Assembly: GCA_945860425.1 (NCBI GenBank)
Contig: CAMAQU010000083.1
Location: 1-7,184 of the forward strand
Direction of reading: 5' to 3'
Length of the DNA stretch: 7,184 nucleotides
Source: Sphingomonas paucimobilis
Lineage (GTDB): Bacteria; Pseudomonadota; Alphaproteobacteria; Sphingomonadales; Sphingomonadaceae
Shown here: positions 6,809-7,184 of the stretch, piece by piece
How the letters are laid out: each line of letters begins with the position of its first letter
Position numbering within the stretch: the stretch's first letter is position 1
Notes under the pieces: model-generated
Seen by the model: only the letters and a program-made list of their open reading frames with translations
The model's database searches: none
Told to the model about the DNA's origin: nothing
Made by a program: the position numbers and the translations under genes

Positions 6809-7184
6809 CTAGGCCGCGACGACGCCAGTTGCAAAGCTTGGGTCAGGGCCCAGCTGACCCAGGGCCCGAATGCCGCCTGGACGGCGAATTCTGGCGAGCA
6901 GACGATGGCGTTCAACTGGGCCTGCGACGTCCCATCCCGACGTGGAATCTGCGTGAAATCCGAAGAAGCGCCCATAATAATCGGGGTCGCCAATCATCAC
7001 CATCGCATCTGCGGCCCCGGCATCTGCTGTTTCCAACAGGCGCGCCATCAGCATCTTGCCAATGCCGCGTCCCTGCGCTTGTGGTGTGACGGCAACGGGG
7101 CCGACCAAGATGATGGGATCAGACCCGTCCGCATCATGAACGCGCGCAGGCCATGCTTGGATACTGCCCAGAAGCTTTCCTTCC
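6809..7184 (-). CDS. GNAT family N-acetyltransferase, N-terminus beyond the window
   Basis: The last 124 codons of a GNAT acetyltransferase are visible; the reading frame stays open to the right edge, so the start lies outside. GNAT enzymes move the acetyl group of acetyl-CoA onto an amine of a small molecule or protein. The visible part begins with strands GKLLGSIQAWPARV and IILVGPVAVTP, followed by the acetyl-CoA pyrophosphate-binding loop QAQGRGIGKMLM (QxxGxG) with its helix. AMVMIGDPDYYGRFFGF is the C-terminal strand-loop-helix typical of YhbS-like GNATs. The remaining tail carries RPGGIRALGQLGPDPSFATG. The stop (TAG on the minus strand, 6809-6811) is nine bases before the DUF1285 ATG at 6799, so the gene is probably the first visible member of the operon. 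The substrate is unknown. Confidence 0.92.
   Translation of the reverse strand, partial: EGKLLGSIQAWPARVHDADGSDPIILVGPVAVTPQAQGRGIGKMLMARLLETADAGAADAMVMIGDPDYYGRFFGFHADSTSGWDVAGPVERHRLLARIRRPGGIRALGQLGPDPSFATGVVAA

Overview
The window looks like ordinary chromosomal DNA of an alphaproteobacterium, most likely a sphingomonad (Sphingomonadales). That placement is inferred from protein character, not from a search: the Arg/Gly-rich PNPase tail, the ParC quinolone-region and C-terminal sequence, the cyclophilin subtype, and the DUF1285 - CoA-type NUDIX - CCA enzyme gene order common in Alphaproteobacteria. Coding density is very high, and most starts lack a clear Shine-Dalgarno sequence. I saw no tRNA, rRNA, CRISPR array, insertion sequence, phage gene or toxin/defence gene, and no non-genic stretch longer than about 95 bases.

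Left part, plus strand (1-4489): the 3' end of pnp (polynucleotide phosphorylase, S1 domain plus disordered tail) is closed by a strong intrinsic terminator at about 426-457. A second run of plus-strand genes follows: an exported cyclophilin-type peptidyl-prolyl isomerase, a TesB-type acyl-CoA thioesterase, and the complete topoisomerase IV A subunit gene parC. Gaps of 60 and 40 bases make co-transcription possible, but the three functions are unrelated.

Right part, minus strand (4492-7184, read right to left): a GNAT acetyltransferase cut by the window edge, a DUF1285 protein, a CoA-pyrophosphatase-like NUDIX hydrolase, and the CCA-adding tRNA nucleotidyltransferase. The last three are joined by two four-base ATGA start/stop overlaps, and the GNAT stop lies 9 bases before the DUF1285 start. 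This is a tightly packed, probably translationally coupled operon. It converges on parC with only two bases between the two stop codons, and an 18-base palindrome covers both stops.

The genes are mostly housekeeping: RNA turnover (pnp), tRNA 3'-end maturation (cca), nucleotide or cofactor clean-up (NUDIX), chromosome decatenation (parC), envelope protein folding (cyclophilin) and acyl-CoA hydrolysis (tesB). I did not find an undescribed system. The most open question is the role of DUF1285 and its coupling to the NUDIX and CCA genes. Smaller points are active-site departures in the cyclophilin and the NUDIX box, and an Ala at the main quinolone-resistance position of ParC.
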